Source: Dromiciops gliroides (lineage: Eukaryota; Chordata; Mammalia; Microbiotheria; Microbiotheriidae). Taken from it: a stretch of 64,000 nucleotides of DNA. Position numbers and translations under genes: made by a program. This document shows, piece by piece, positions 22,080 to 34,639 of the stretch; the stretch's first letter is position 1; every line of letters starts with the position of its first letter. The stretch covers positions 173,839,077 through 173,903,076 of the forward strand of contig NC_057861.1 in NCBI RefSeq assembly GCF_019393635.1, given 5' to 3'. The notes beneath the pieces are model-generated. The model was not told the origin of the DNA. It did not search any database and was given only the letters and a program-made list of their open reading frames with translations.

Positions 22080-22965
22080 TTTTTTTCTCTTCCCTATTAT
22101 AATCAATGTACATGCAGATGTGGTTCTATTAATCTCACATTGCATAATTTCATATAGTGTTTTTTTAAAAGATGTTTCATTGATTAGTTTTTACATCACT
22201 AGCATTTCATTCAAATTAGTATATTGGCCAAGTCTGGCCATAGATACATCATTCTGAAGCTATAAGAAATAACAGTACACTACCTCTTTTCAAAGAGGAC
22301 AAAGACATATTTCAATATCAGTCCTCTGGAATCAAGATTGGACATAAATAAATATTCATATGTCTTTCTATGTTTTTTTAATGTTATCATGGCCATTACA
22401 TAAATTATTCTCTTGGTTTTTACTTTACTTGCTTTGCTCTACATCTGTTCAGACAAGTCTTCCCAAGTTTCCCCAAACTCTTCATGTTTCTCATTTCTTA
22501 CAGTGTAATGAAGTTCCATTATTTATTGACCATACTTTATTTAGCCATTTACTAATTGATGGGTACCTACTTGTTTTCAGTTATTTGCTACAGCAAAAAA
22601 AAAGTGTTATTATACATATTTTCATATATAATGGACCTTTCTTTGTCTTTGATCTCTTTGGGGGGAAATAGCAGTAGTGATACTGCTGGGCCAAAGGTAT
22701 GAGTAGTTTAGTGGCTTTCCTAGTATTTTAGTTCCAAATTATTTGACAGAACCATAAGACCAATTCACAGTTCCATCAGTGTTGCATTAGTATACTTACC
22801 CATTGATTCTCCAACAATTATCCTTCTCATCTTTTGTCATCTTTGGCAATCTAATGAAAGTAAGCTGCAATCTTGCATGTTGTTTTTCTATTTTGAAAAT
22901 GTCCCTTTAGCAACTTTGGGAAAATTGTTTGATGTTAATATGTTTCAGTTACTGGATCTATTACC
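22080..22965 (-). mobile_element. L1 LINE 3' end, reverse orientation
   Basis: Read on the minus strand this matches L1 ORF2 C-terminus and 3' UTR. On the plus strand the diagnostic text is ctgctgggccaaaggtatga, ccaattcacagttccatc and the ttgcattagtatacttaccc segment. Heavily mutated. Confidence 0.7.
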
Positions 22966-23323
22966 TAAGGATATCTTGAGAATTATTATGTGGATTAATA
23001 CAGATTTTTTTAAATAGAAGAAAGGTATAACAACAACGATAATGATTTAGATGATACATAAAACTTGATACTTTAAAGCATTTTCAAGTACATTATTTCA
23101 TTTGGTCCTATCTGTGAGTGGGAAAACCATTACCATCTCTAATTTAGAAATGAAGGAACTATAAATGAGAGGTTGTGACATATATAAAATCACACAGTTG
23201 TCTACATGTTGTAAAGATTTGCTATGCTATTTCAAGCATAGAGAATCTAGTTTGGTAGGTAGAGGAGAGATAGTTAATATATTTAAATGATAAAAACAAG
23301 TTTAACTTTAAGAACAAGGGCTG

Positions 23324-23471
23324 GGGGCAGCTACGTAGCACAGTGGATGAAGCACTGGTCCTGGATTCAGGAGGACCTGAGTTCAAATCTGTCCTGAGAC
23401 ACTTGACACTTACTAGCTGTGTGACCCTGGGCAAGTCACTTAACCCTCATTGCTCCACCAGAGAGACAGAG
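23324..23471 (+). repeat. MAR1/WSINE1-like SINE
   Basis: Flanked by 13-bp duplications with one mismatch (agaacaagggctg at 23,311; agaacaagtgctg at 23,472). Confidence 0.92.
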
Positions 23472-23484
23472 AGAACAAGTGCTG

Positions 23485-24125
23485 AATGAACCCAGAGGGC
23501 TAGAAGATTACACCAGTTTCCTTTCTACTAACCATACTCCTCCTGTCTGAATCTAGGCCTTAGGGTCCTTCTATGAATCCTCGATAGTTAGGTTGGACAG
23601 ATCATACAGTTGTTTCAAACCCCTCACAAGTGATACCTCAGGGAGGAACAGGTGAAAGAATTGGGGCATGTGATTAAACCATTTTAAAATCTGTTTTAAA
23701 GGGAGAATAGTATTTGGAATGTAACTAGCAGGACTTAGAAGAAAACATTACCTGTTCCAGGGCAGGAGGCAAAGACAAATGATCAAATACATTTGCAAGT
23801 AGGAAGGAAGTTCTTTTAGACAAAATTGCAGAAACTCATCCAATCACAGCAAGTAGTTGTTTCAACAGTGGATTAGACCATCTGCTTTACTATGTCCTTG
23901 CATAGTTTGTTATATTTTATTTCTTTTTCAATAGGGATTGGGGAACTTTCCAATATTAGGCCACCAGGTGGTTGGGGATTATTCCACCAAGATGTTGCAA
24001 AATAACTGTGGTTCCTATTTCCCCAAAAAATTATGTTCCAGGAGGCTGATATTTAAAACCTCATGAGAAAAGAAAGTCTTTTTCTGGACTACAGATAACG
24101 TATTTTACATTTTACCTTGGCTCTG
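23485..24125. other. No gene recognised
   Basis: Unique sequence between SINEs. Confidence 0.5.
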
Positions 24126-24131
24126 CATAGC

Positions 24132-24135
<4 letters not shown>

Positions 24136-24201
<66 letters not shown>

Positions 24202-24347
24202 CCTTTTTTTTGGTGAGGCAGTTGGGGTTAAGTGACTTGCCCAGGGTCATACAGCTAGTAAGCGTCAAGTGTCTGAGGTTGGATTTGAACTCAGGTCCTC
24301 CTGACTCCAGGGCTGGTGTTCTATCCACTGTGCCACCTAGCTGCCCC
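24136..24347 (-). repeat. SINE, left unit of a dimer, with (CT)n/(CTTT)n tail
   Basis: Reverse SINE with its tail at left expanded into about 24 CT repeats then CTTT repeats. It shares one outer duplication with the adjoining copy. Confidence 0.9.
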
Positions 24348-24505
24348 AAACTTTTTCTTTTCTTTTTTTTGTAGGGCAATGAGGGTTAAGTGGATTGCCC
24401 AGGGTCACACAGCTAGTAAGTGTCAAGTGTCTCAGGACAGATTTGAACTCAGGTCCTCCTGAGTCCAGGGCCAGTGCTTTATCCACTGCACCACCTAGCT
24501 GCCCA
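24348..24505 (-). repeat. SINE, right unit of a dimer
   Basis: Second reverse SINE head to tail with the previous copy. The pair is bounded by catagcctct at 24,126-24,135 and 24,506-24,515, with no duplication between them. Confidence 0.9.
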
Positions 24506-24515
24506 CATAGCCTCT

Positions 24516-25030
24516 ATCAAAGCAGGTTTCCCCTAGTAAGCCATGCCAACATCTAAGATCATCCTCTTGTTGGTGGTTGACTTCTCCAAGAGCAATGGAG
24601 GAATTACCGAGCCCTCCTCGTTAGGTTTCCAGTCATCTCTGACAATTGGACCGAGAACATCCAGAACTCTCAAACTCACAAGGTTGCTTCCAAGCCTGGA
24701 TATATCCATTTAGGGGTATATATTTATTCAACTAGAGATCAGGAAAGAACAAGCAAAAAAGAGATAGACAGACTTGAGCACCATGTTTGTCTGAATATAA
24801 GGTAATAGAGATAGAAAAAAAAAGGTTGAAAAAAAATTTAACACATCACCTTATATTCATAGTCATGGGACATAGAGAATAAAGTCTTAAAGACCTATGA
24901 GTCCTTCTTGGCTAGGATGGACAGACTCTTGCCAGTTGTTTCAAACCCCTTACAAATTATATCTCACGGAAAGACAGGTACAAGAACTGGGATGTGTGAT
25001 TGAACTATTTTTAAATCTGATATACATGCA
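24516..25030. other. No gene recognised
   Basis: Unique sequence. The text ttgccagttgtttcaaacccc near 24,930 resembles gttgtttcaaacccctcac near 23,610, suggesting a shared unnamed repeat. Confidence 0.4.
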
Positions 25031-25031
25031 T

Positions 25032-25072
<41 letters not shown>

Positions 25073-25142
25073 CACATATGCATACAAATATATCTTCACT
25101 AAATAGATATATGTGTGTATATATACACAAACACACACACGC
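25031..25142 (+). repeat. TA/CA microsatellite
   Basis: (CA)n, then about 15 TA repeats (25,042-25,068), then mixed CATA and (CA)n. Confidence 0.9.
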
Positions 25143-25227
25143 TTGAGATATATAATTGTGAGAAAAATTCTTGCATCAATCTACAGCTCTGACATGATTT
25201 CTGTTCAGTATAACCTACAGTCTTAGT

Positions 25228-25358
25228 TGAGAGATGACCCAGGCACAGTGGATAAAGGACTGGTCCTAGAGTCAACAGGACCTGAGTTCAAATTTTACCT
25301 CAGACACTTACTAGTTGTGTGACCCTGGTCAAGTCACTTAACCCCAATTGCCTTAAAC
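25228..25358 (+). repeat. MAR1/WSINE1-like SINE, 5' end degraded
   Basis: Retains ggcacagtggataaagga, cctgagttcaaat and gtcacttaaccccaattgcc. Confidence 0.85.
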
Positions 25359-26369
25359 ATCCGGGCCCATCTACAGTCCTCCTGCCACTGGACCCAGATG
25401 GCTCTGGAAGAAAGAGTGAGGTTGGTGGACCTTGCACAACTCTCCCTCACTTAAATCCAATTAAAGTGCAAGTCATGACTATCATCCCAATGTCATGGTC
25501 CTCTTTGGGAGCATATATAGATGGGAATCAAGGAATATTACAATCTGAAAAGAATAAACATTTCAAGTGATTCAAAAGGTGTGATATGTTAAATAAGTTG
25601 TATTCTAACATCAACAATTACTTGCATGTGAAGAGTCAGAAAAGACCTCATCAAGGGGGTATCTGTCCAGAAAAGGAGGTGGGCCAATTATGAAGGAAGA
25701 GTGGGAGAAAATAAACCAAAGTAAACAAACAAGGTAACCTAAGACCTACATTGCTATTTACAAAATGCAAAAAGACCTAGAGGTTGGCTCCCAATGGAGT
25801 CTATGGAATATTTATGGAAAGACATAAATAAGAATCATACAATATGAGAAGGCATTGATGGGTTATCACCTGTGTACCAGGGAGAAAGCTACCCTCCTGG
25901 GTGAGATCCCTGATACAATGAAATACTGAAGCATAATTAGATATTTTTATCTTTAATATCTTTTCTGCCAGTTTTTAAATTGGATGCCAATTTTTTGAAA
26001 TAAGTGATAGAGCATGGAGCTTTTTGCCCCTGTATGATTTACCTTAATCATCACATACTTACTTTAGTATTTCAGAAGATTCATGGCATCATTATTCCCT
26101 CCACTGGAATAATCTAATCTATGCCTTCTCATCCTTTATGATTTTTGTCCATATTCTTTAAAAAATAAACACTCATACAAAGCAATGGAAAGCATTGATG
26201 GGGTGAAAAGTCTGCAGAAAGCTTTGTTCCAGTTTCCAGGAACATTTAAAGATGTAAGTGGAAGGAGAACCACATATATAAGTGAAATGGAATAATCTGT
26301 CAATTTTTCCATAATGATCTATTATTATCAGTTACAGTGAAAACATCACATTTGTGCTGTTACCACGTC
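25359..26369. other. No gene recognised
   Basis: Intergenic sequence with no identifiable element. Confidence 0.5.
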
Positions 26370-26560
26370 AGTAACAAGCCATAGGATCATAGCATTAGAG
26401 CTAAAGGAGATCTTAGAGTTAGACTCCTCATCTTTCAGGTGAGGAAACTGAGGCTCAAAGAGAAGAAGGAACTTGACTCAGGTCACAGAGACAGTAAGTA
26501 TCAGAGGTAAGATTTGAATCCGGGTCCCTTGACTCCAAATCCAGCACACCAAAAGCACTA
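26370..26560 (-). repeat. MIR-like SINE
   Basis: aggtgaggaaactgaggctc, gactcaggtcacagagacag and gatttgaatccgggtc in reverse order of the MIR core. Confidence 0.7.
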
Positions 26561-26749
26561 TATGAAGAAGAAGGAAGATCACTCAAAAAATGAGTTGGAG
26601 AAAGCATTCAAAGGAAACTTGCACTGGAAACACACTCACCAAGTAGGCTCACCTGCTTAGATATATGAAGGCCTGTCTTAAGATACATAAAAGCATTTGT
26701 GTCAATTTTCAAAATATCTAAAGGAAAAAAAATTCTAAAGAAGGGAAAA

Positions 26750-27370
26750 AAGCCACAGATGGTATTAATATTAAACAAGTTTATGAAGAAGTTATCATGC
26801 TTACTGATTCATGTTTACTTTCTCATCTCTACATAGATCTTTATGAGAATATTATATGTTATATCATAATATAATATATTATATGAATATGAATAGATAT
26901 TTTTATCTAGGGCATCTTTATTGAAAACATGTGAAGAAAGCAGGTAAGACTGTAGACAATAGACCTTGTTGTCACATTGATAAAATTGACGATGAAGTGC
27001 AGAAAATGCAAGATTTTAAGTGTTTATTATTTGTTAATTACCAAAGCGGGGGGAACGGATAAAAGCATCTCAGGAGAATAATATATAGCCTTCAAGGCTC
27101 TCCTCTCCCACAAAGTCTCTCCTGTGACTATGCTGTGATCATAAATATGCCTTGATAGGTATGATCACAGAAATAATTTTGATCAATGATCTTCTGATTA
27201 TAAATACACTGGACATAAGAAAAGAAGATGAATACTTGCCAAAAGTATATGATCCTGTCATAAAGGATACCCCTATGGAAGGCTTCCTTATATGTGGTGG
27301 TCTTTAATATGCTTATATGTGTGGATGACATTATACTGATTGCATCAGGTCTCAGAACAACATATAGCCT
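26750..27370 (+). pseudogene. Possible decayed LINE reverse transcriptase fragment
   Basis: Near 27,290-27,350 a broken frame gives CGGL..AYMC....LIASGLRTT, similar to the YADD-region of LINE reverse transcriptases with the key aspartates disrupted. Weak support only. Confidence 0.25.
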
Positions 27371-29739
27371 GAAGTGAATAAATATTTCTTTATGCTTACT
27401 TCAAGTTTTAGATTTGCATTTCATTGATTTATTGGTTAACTCTTTTATCTAGAAAATTAGAAGACAGAAAGCTAAAAAGTTTACATTTAAAAAATTTCAA
27501 TAGTACTTTTTTGTCTGTGTATCATAAAAGTTTACTGTCAGTCATCAATTAAACATTCATTTCTCTAAGAAAAATAAAAGGTAAGAAGGGATTATTTTGC
27601 CTACTATTCAAATGAAGTATGAAAAATGCATAAAGACACAATACATTGTTTTGGTTTTTTGTTTTTCGTTTTACCAAAATGAGAAATTTAGTCATTTATA
27701 TGAAATGACAGTCACAACCAACGAGGACAGCATCCTTAGGACCATGTGAAATGTGAGATTTGGGGATCCTGAAACTAGAAATTCATGATGATGAAAAATG
27801 GAGAGGTCAGCTCCTATGCTTCAGAGCATACACAGGTATTCTGTGTCTATTTCCTGTCAGCTTACTGCTATGGTGGTGAAAAAAATGTTTTCATTGGTTG
27901 CTGATCCAGAACTGAGTGTACACAGAAAAGATTCTACTGCAGGAATTCTATGACCCTCTCTCAGGAAGCTTTTGAGTGGGAAAGTAGAAATAATGGCCTT
28001 GTACACATGGAGATTTTCTTTCTTCTGTCTTTTTTTAGTTTCTATTTCCCTGATCCTAGGTGAATGGGTATCAGAGCTACCTTGTGAGTTTGCAAGATAG
28101 GAAATGAAAGCAGAGGTCTACTAAGACTGCCTAGCAGAGTATGCAATAACTATAGCATCTGAGCCCAGTGAAGTGGCAGAGACCTAAGGAAAAAGCTGCT
28201 TGACCCAGCCCAGCAGTGGTCTGCCCTTTTCACTGAGATGTAGTATACTACAAGTACAGGAATAACTCATCCATCAGCTGTGCTGCACCCAGAAGTAAAC
28301 TGACTGTAAAAAATGCTTTCTCGCTGCCATTTTAAGCTTGAATCCACTCCTCCCAGGGACCAATCAAGATGGTAGAGGAGAGCGCTTCACATTTAAGGGG
28401 GAATGTTTTATAGCATCTACTTTGAGTTTACTCTTCCAGGGATCCTGGTACACTCTGGGTGAGGGAAGAGCACTCTGTATTTCAGTTCTTACTCTAATTT
28501 TTCATTAAATATACTTTAATAAGAGCTAATTATTACTAATTGGATATCAGGGAGACTATCAGCTAATCAAAATGATACTGGGATGCCAATCATAAGTCAG
28601 AAATATACCCTAACCCCTCAGGGATACTCCAGAACCAGGACGGGAAATGTAGCATTGCTCTAGGAACCCAATCTGTCAGTGAGAGTGGGAGTTAAGAAAG
28701 TAAATTCAGAATGTATGAGTATGTATATATACTCACACATGAATATATATGTGTGTGTACACATATATACATTCATATATATGTAGGCATATTCTGTATA
28801 TTTTTCAATAGACAATTTACAGAAATACAATTGTACTATATATAACATGTTATATGTAGTATGTGATAACATATAATAATATAATATAAAATAAATATAA
28901 TTGTACTATAAACATACAATCAAATGAGAGAATATTTATAAAGTGCTTGGCTCATGGTAGGTACTTGATAAATGTTTGTTCACTTCTCTTTCCTCTCCTC
29001 TTTTCATCAGTAATAAAGAAATCATGCTAGGATTCAAAGAACCTAGCATATAAATATTTACACTTAATAGTTGGGAATATTTACAGATTTTCTCAAACCT
29101 ATAATTCTGATTACCAAACCTTAAGAAATAACAAAGCAAGGAAAGTTTCAGAGAAAGACAATTATAATAATCAAGGAAACAAAGGAGCTTCTATGTTAGA
29201 GTATGCTTTTAAAAATGTCTACGAAGTCTAAGGTAAAGAAAGATTATCTCAATGTATAAAATCATGAAGTATTGTGAGGAAAAAGATTGTTGTTGATTTG
29301 GAGGATGAAATATTTATCAAAACAAATTTTCCTTTTTTTCTGGATGTTGGGAAAAACTGAAATAATATCTATTGTAAAGTATCTTTCTTCTCCTCTTCTT
29401 TGGTCAGAAGATTACTTAGTGATTAAGCAGTAATATACAGTTAGAGAAAGTAAGCCTGCCATTAACCAGAAGGCTTTCTGATTAGTTGAAATTGTAGAAC
29501 ACATTCTGTCTGTAACACACAGCTAGACCAATCCCAAATCATTGAGCAGTGTTCTGGGAAAAGACCGTCCCTTCTCATTTCTGGTCAAGTGCAAAAAGAA
29601 TGCACCAAGCCTTACAACACTATAACATCATAAGGACCAGAGATTTGGCTAGGAATTTATAGGTTAGTTCAGATTATAGTAAGGTTGATTCTATGCTGGA
29701 TAGGTTCTTTTCACATGGACTTTTGATTGCCTTTAACTC
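27371..29739. other. No gene recognised
   Basis: Unique AT-rich DNA. About 28,300-28,650 has LTR-like character (an attaaatatactttaataag stretch); 28,720-28,800 is TA/TG-rich; 28,930-28,975 looks like a MIR tail. Confidence 0.45.
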
Positions 29740-29880
29740 ATGTTGGTCAGCAAGCTTTTATTACATACCCCCTATATGCCAAGTACTATGATAAGAGCTA
29801 AGAGATATAAAGAAAAGAGGAAGATAGTCCCTGATCTCAAGGAACCCCCAATCTAATGCATAGACTTCTGAATGGATACA
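29740..29880 (+). repeat. Ancient dispersed repeat, 5' part
   Basis: agcttttattacatacccc, tatgccaagtactatg and ctgatctcaaggaaccccc match the head of the same family. Confidence 0.45.
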
Positions 29881-30989
29881 TTCTCTTTTCCTTTGAAAGA
29901 AATTCATAGAAAAATAGGCACTGAATATTGATGATATATTGGTTGAGAGGAAGAAGGGAAAAATGATAGGCTAATGGTACACTTGTGCCCAGGTTCAGTG
30001 GCAGAAAAGGGTGACTAAGTGAAACAGATTTCTAAACTCAAGAAGTTTAGAGACCGCATGGACCAAGAATTTCAGGGACTTAGTACCATGAACTAAGAGT
30101 TAGAAACCAGAAAGTTTTAGATTAAAATAAGATAACTCACTAGGCCAACAACAACTCCCTGGGTCAGTTCCTCAAAGACCTAAATCCTCAGGAAACTAAA
30201 ATTGAGGTTTGTCAACTTTAGGCAATTTTGCATGAAAGAATGGAAAGAGATATCAATGATGTCACCAAATCTTGAAACAGAATCCATGAATCTTAGAATC
30301 TTGAATGAGGAGGTAACCTAAAAGGAAAAAATACTTTAAACATGGAGTCATAAACTTATTTCAGAATTCCTCCCCCCCCAAAATGAATATTTAGATGTAT
30401 GGGTCTATAATAGATTATTAGTCATTCATCAGCTCTGTATTCAGCAATGTGGATTACAAAGACAAAAAGGAAAATAAGCCATAGTCATGTTTTTAAGCAC
30501 CTTTAGTATCCAATTAGGGAGACAATAATAATATTTAACATTTATATTGTACTATAAAGCTTGCTTTGATAAATTCCTAATCTAATGTTGTATTGTGACA
30601 TGGTGGTGACTCCAGTAGAGTCTCCAAAATTATATCAGAAGAGTACAAGCTCTGGAAATTTCTCCCATCTTGGAACAGACTCTATTGACTTTCTTTTTTC
30701 TCTTCAAATTAATTTTTTTAAAAAGGCTTCTTAATGCTTCTTTAAAGATATATCTATGACATAATTAAGCCCACTAAACCATTACCTCTGACCCCACTAG
30801 AAGAAGCCATCCTTTGTAACAAATATGTTATAAAGGAAAAGAAAGTGAAGTCATAGCTAAGTGGCTCAAAGGGGTTTCCCCAAAGATGCAGAGGATTTGG
30901 TACAATTAGTTTTAGCTTGAATTAAAGACAATAAGAAATATCTTTTCATGGTACATTTTTTCCATTTCATATTGTAGCATAAACCAAAG
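29881..30989. other. No gene recognised
   Basis: Intergenic DNA leading into the RTE endonuclease fragment. Confidence 0.5.
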
Positions 30990-31480
30990 GTTTAGTTGAC
31001 AAGACTACCATGAAAATAATGATAGTTTATGTACCAGCATCTGGTCTAAAGGATGAAAAGATAGAGGAATTATAGGAAAAAATCATTAAGACCCTCAAAT
31101 TACATTAAAATATACTTTAATATTCAGTGATTTCAATGCACAAGTAAGCTTAGAGAGGATGGTAAAAAATGTTGAAAAATATGGTTCAGGAATAAGAAAT
31201 GATAGAGTAAAAAGGCTTATAGATTATGCAAAAGTCTTATGGCTATATATTATGAATATTTTCTTCCATAAAAGAAACAGGAGGTACTGAACATGACAAA
31301 GAACAAATAGTATACAAAAAAAAGAAATTGATTATATTTGAACCGACAGAAAATGACTCATTATTAATGTGGGAGTCATGCCAGAATTAGCTCTCTATGC
31401 GGTCAGACCACAGACTTATTAGGGCAAAGATCAAAGTTAATACAAAACTAAAAGAAAGAATATATATGAAAAATATATAT
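30990..31480 (+). pseudogene. RTE-like LINE endonuclease fragment
   Basis: Conceptual translation with frame breaks gives KIMIVYVPASGLKDEKIEEL, then FSDFNAQV, RNDRVKRLIDYAKVLWLYIMN, KEIDYI and a late VRP-type match to SDHR. This order (DFNA, R.RLIDYA, EIDYI, DHR) is that of an APE-type endonuclease of RTE-clade LINEs. Several stops are present. Confidence 0.6.
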
Positions 31481-31499
31481 TCCATAGACATGTGATATC

Positions 31500-32780
31500 A
31501 TTAATTTGGAATTTCCTTCCAATTATGCAGATTTCAATTCATCCATACCTGTTCATTTTGTGAGACAATTGTCTATGTCCTCCCATAAATTTGTCATAGG
31601 AGGTCCAACTAATGTTGGGGAGACCTTCCTTGCTTCCATCAAACATTGCAAGGGTCCCATTGTAGCACTTTGGCTGCACACATGTCAACATTACCTTGGA
31701 ACTCTTCTTAGCATACAATTCCTTGATAACATCTTCCACTCTTCTTTTGTGTTCAGAATTGGTAATATGTTGCAAACTGAATACATCTGCCTTCCATTAC
31801 CCCCGTTTGATATTTGTAATTGTTCAGAGAATATTTTGTTTCATGCCTGGATGTCATAAAGAAAGAGCAACAAAATCTTGATATTAAAAAGATGGACCTT
31901 TGTTTTTTATGAGTAAAATAATTCAGCAATTACCTGAAGGCAATCCATCTCATTCTGCCTCCTCCTCAACTTAAGGCCTAACTATCCATCTGCATTGCAT
32001 ATATACATATTGATGGGCAAGCTATATAGGGTGCCCATACAAATGCATTTTGTTAATTCAGACAAGAGACATTCTTTATCCATCTGGCCTTTCTGTGTAA
32101 ACAAGATAAAGATAAACTCCATTAAGAAACTACAGATCGGGGGCAGCTAGATGGTACAGTGGTTAAAGCACCGGCCCTGGATTCAGGAGTACCTGAGTTC
32201 AAATCCGGCCTCAGACACTTGACACTTACTAGCTGTGTGACCCTGGGCAAGTCACTTAACCCTAATTGCCACACCAAAAAAAAAAAAAGAAGAAGAAGAA
32301 GAAAAGAAACTACAGATCTCTTCCAGGAGGCTCTACAATGTTCTTAGGTTTAATGCAATAAACACAATGTAATCTACAAACAGCAACATATAGAGGATTT
32401 CATCATCCATAGGAACTCCCACTTCAACTTGGACTTTGTGCTAGATGTCCTCCCTCACCGTGATAAGCATCTTGTTTTATGTTTCTTCTAATATTCATGA
32501 TTATAGATTCATTGAAGAGCTTGATTTCTGCTGTTATATTTTTCAAGGAATCTTGAATAGCTGTGACATATAGATAGATGGGTGACAATAAATCGTAAAA
32601 GTGTATGTAACACAGCATTTTATTAAACAAAATGAGTGCAATCTTATATTTTCTAAACCTTTTAGTTAATTGTGAAACGGTAAAGATTGTTAAATATCAC
32701 TTGTGAAAGCCTGCTTGTTTCCTATTAATACCCTCATTAAGGATATTCTCAACACACACACGTGTGTGCATGTATAACAT
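31500..32780 (-). pseudogene. RTE-like LINE reverse transcriptase fragment, split by a SINE
   Basis: On the minus strand from about 32,780 down, translation gives KQAGFHK, SQLTKRFRKYKI, AIQDSLKNITAEIKLFNESI and IIMNIRRNIKQD, matching the RTE reverse transcriptase core. Nearer 31,770-31,540 the segment RVEDVIKELYAKKS matches the C-terminal tail of RTE ORF2. A SINE with a 15-bp duplication (32,139-32,303) interrupts it. Many stops and shifts. It points opposite to the endonuclease fragment next door. Confidence 0.6.
32139..32303 (+). repeat. SINE inserted in RTE fragment
   Basis: Exact 15-bp duplication aagaaactacagatc on each side (32,124-32,138 and 32,304-32,318) proves insertion into the RTE sequence. 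Confidence 0.97.
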
Positions 32781-32888
32781 ATACACATAAATTACACATA
32801 TGTATACCTGTATATATATGTATGTACATATCCTAAAGGTTTTATATAAATGGGAGAGTAGGTATACAGGTTAATAATTATGGATGTT

Positions 32889-33050
32889 TGTGGGCAGCTA
32901 GGTGGTGCAGTGGATAAAGCACTGCCCTTGGATTCAGGAGGACCTGAGTTCAAATCCAGTCTCAGACACTTGACACTTAACTAGCTGTGTGACCCTGGGC
33001 AAGTCGCTTAACCCTCATTGCCCTGCAAAAACAAAAACAAAACAAAAAAA
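32889..33050 (+). repeat. MAR1/WSINE1-like SINE
   Basis: Exact 16-bp duplication aataattatggatgtt (32,873-32,888 and 33,051-33,066), with an A-rich CAAAA tail. Confidence 0.97.
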
Positions 33051-33116
33051 AATAATTATGGATGTTCTCTTGGTACCTTTATTATCTTCCCTTGCTTAAG
33101 ATATGTTGTATTTTGG

Positions 33117-33278
33117 GGGCAGCTAGGTGGCGCAGTGGATAGAGCACTGGCCCTGGAGTCAGGAGTACCTGAGTTCAAATCCGGCCTCAGACACTTAACA
33201 CACACTTACTAGCTGTGTGACCCTGGGCAAGTCACTTAACCCCCATTGCCTCACTAAAAAAAAAAAATTAAAAATTAA
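33117..33278 (+). repeat. MAR1/WSINE1-like SINE
   Basis: Exact duplication of about 19 bp containing gatatgttgtatttt (33,098-33,116 and 33,279-33,297). Its sequence is very close to the family consensus. Confidence 0.97.
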
Positions 33279-33379
33279 AAGATATGTTGTATTTTGGTAG
33301 CTCAATGCCCTCATAATTTCATTACCTCCACAATGACCTCCTCTACATATACAGTCCTTAGCTGTATATTAGTTTACTA

Positions 33380-33380
33380 T

Positions 33381-33408
<28 letters not shown>
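33380..33408 (+). repeat. (AC)n microsatellite
   Basis: About 14 uninterrupted AC repeats. Confidence 0.9.
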
Positions 33409-33411
<3 letters not shown>

Positions 33412-34039
33412 AACTGACTGCTTTGACTGCTTTTCCATCTTTGCTCTTTTTAGTGCCATTTCTCTCTCTTTTATAAGCACATTGGAAACTATGATGTTAG
33501 GGTCTAAGTGTTGTGGTTCCACTCTTCTAGATGGAGAAAGCAGTTTGTTTCTATGATTTTGACAAATCTTCCATTTTTTTTTGTCCTCTTAGTTTTCCTT
33601 TTGTTTTAATCCTTAATGTCCTGGGTATGACTTTTCTTATTTGGGTATCTTTCTATACTTTCTTTAAAATGGTTTTAGCCTCTACTAGATCTCTTTGCTT
33701 TATGAGATGATACTCTTCATAATCATTTGTCATCCTATTCATAAAATTTTATAAATGAGTTTATAGTCTACCTCAGTATGGCCTTTGACAGCTATTTCCA
33801 TTTGGCATGTTAAGTCAGATAGTTCCTGCCCAATGCACTTTCTGGTATAATTTTTTTCTTTTGTGAAAAAGATATGGCTTTTTTAGTCTTAAAAAAACAC
33901 ATATTAGCATTCAAATGTGTTCCAGTCTTACCTTCCCTCTCTCTCTTCCTTTTTACCTTGTAGCTGTCAGAAAGACAGGTGGGGTGTTTTGATTTTATTG
34001 TTTCATTTGTCCTCGGTTTCAGCTGCAATTTAAATATAA
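33409..34039. other. No gene; perhaps decayed LINE 3' sequence
   Basis: T-rich text resembling reversed LINE coding sequence, too diverged to name. Confidence 0.3.
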
Positions 34040-34522
34040 TGTGACCAGTTTCACCTGGTGATACTCACCAACCAAGAATCAAGACATGGCAACTTTGGAA
34101 CCAGGATGTTCCAGTTAGTCTTTCTAACAGGGAAGCCCTGGTAAGGCAGAGTACATGAGACTTGAGCCCAAGAGGGTTTTGGACTTGGAACTGGGACTGA
34201 CCTATATAGGAACTGAGCTAAGCTATAACCCAATTCTCTTCCACTCCCCAGAGACTACAAATGATGTAGTATGGAACAGGGATTAAGCCAACTACACTGT
34301 AGTAGATATCCATATATTCATTATTATATCTCTGATGTAAATAATCTTGTGTAAAAGCTAATATGATTGTTATTAATGAAATGTGAATGGGGTGCAGGAG
34401 ATCCAATCCCTCTACTTAAGGGAACACTATGCCAGGGAATAGAGCCAATGGCAGAATCTATATACCCCCAAACCTCCCCTAAGATTACCAGAAAATAACT
34501 GAGGGAGAGGTGATACATAACA
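34040..34522 (+). repeat. Putative old solo LTR
   Basis: Begins TGTGACCAG and ends ATAACA, with a TATA-like ctatataggaac. It shares ordered blocks with 15,290-15,763 (gggttttggacttggaa, ccagagact, the gagaggtga...taaca end). No clear target duplication. Confidence 0.45.
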
Positions 34523-34639
34523 TACCCAGAGTTCATATTACATACATAGATATAGATATATAGATGAGATAGAGTATATATACATATATACACACCTATG
34601 TAACAGTTGCATATACATATAAGTACAATAGTTATCATT

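Noticed and set aside
24126..24505. Regular repeated units as a possible CRISPR-like array
   Set aside because: This is a SINE dimer with microsatellite tail in a vertebrate genome; units are about 150 bp with no spacer pattern.
31506..31859. 117-codon plus-strand open frame
   Set aside because: The opposite strand matches the C-terminal tail of RTE ORF2, so the plus-strand frame is a shadow.
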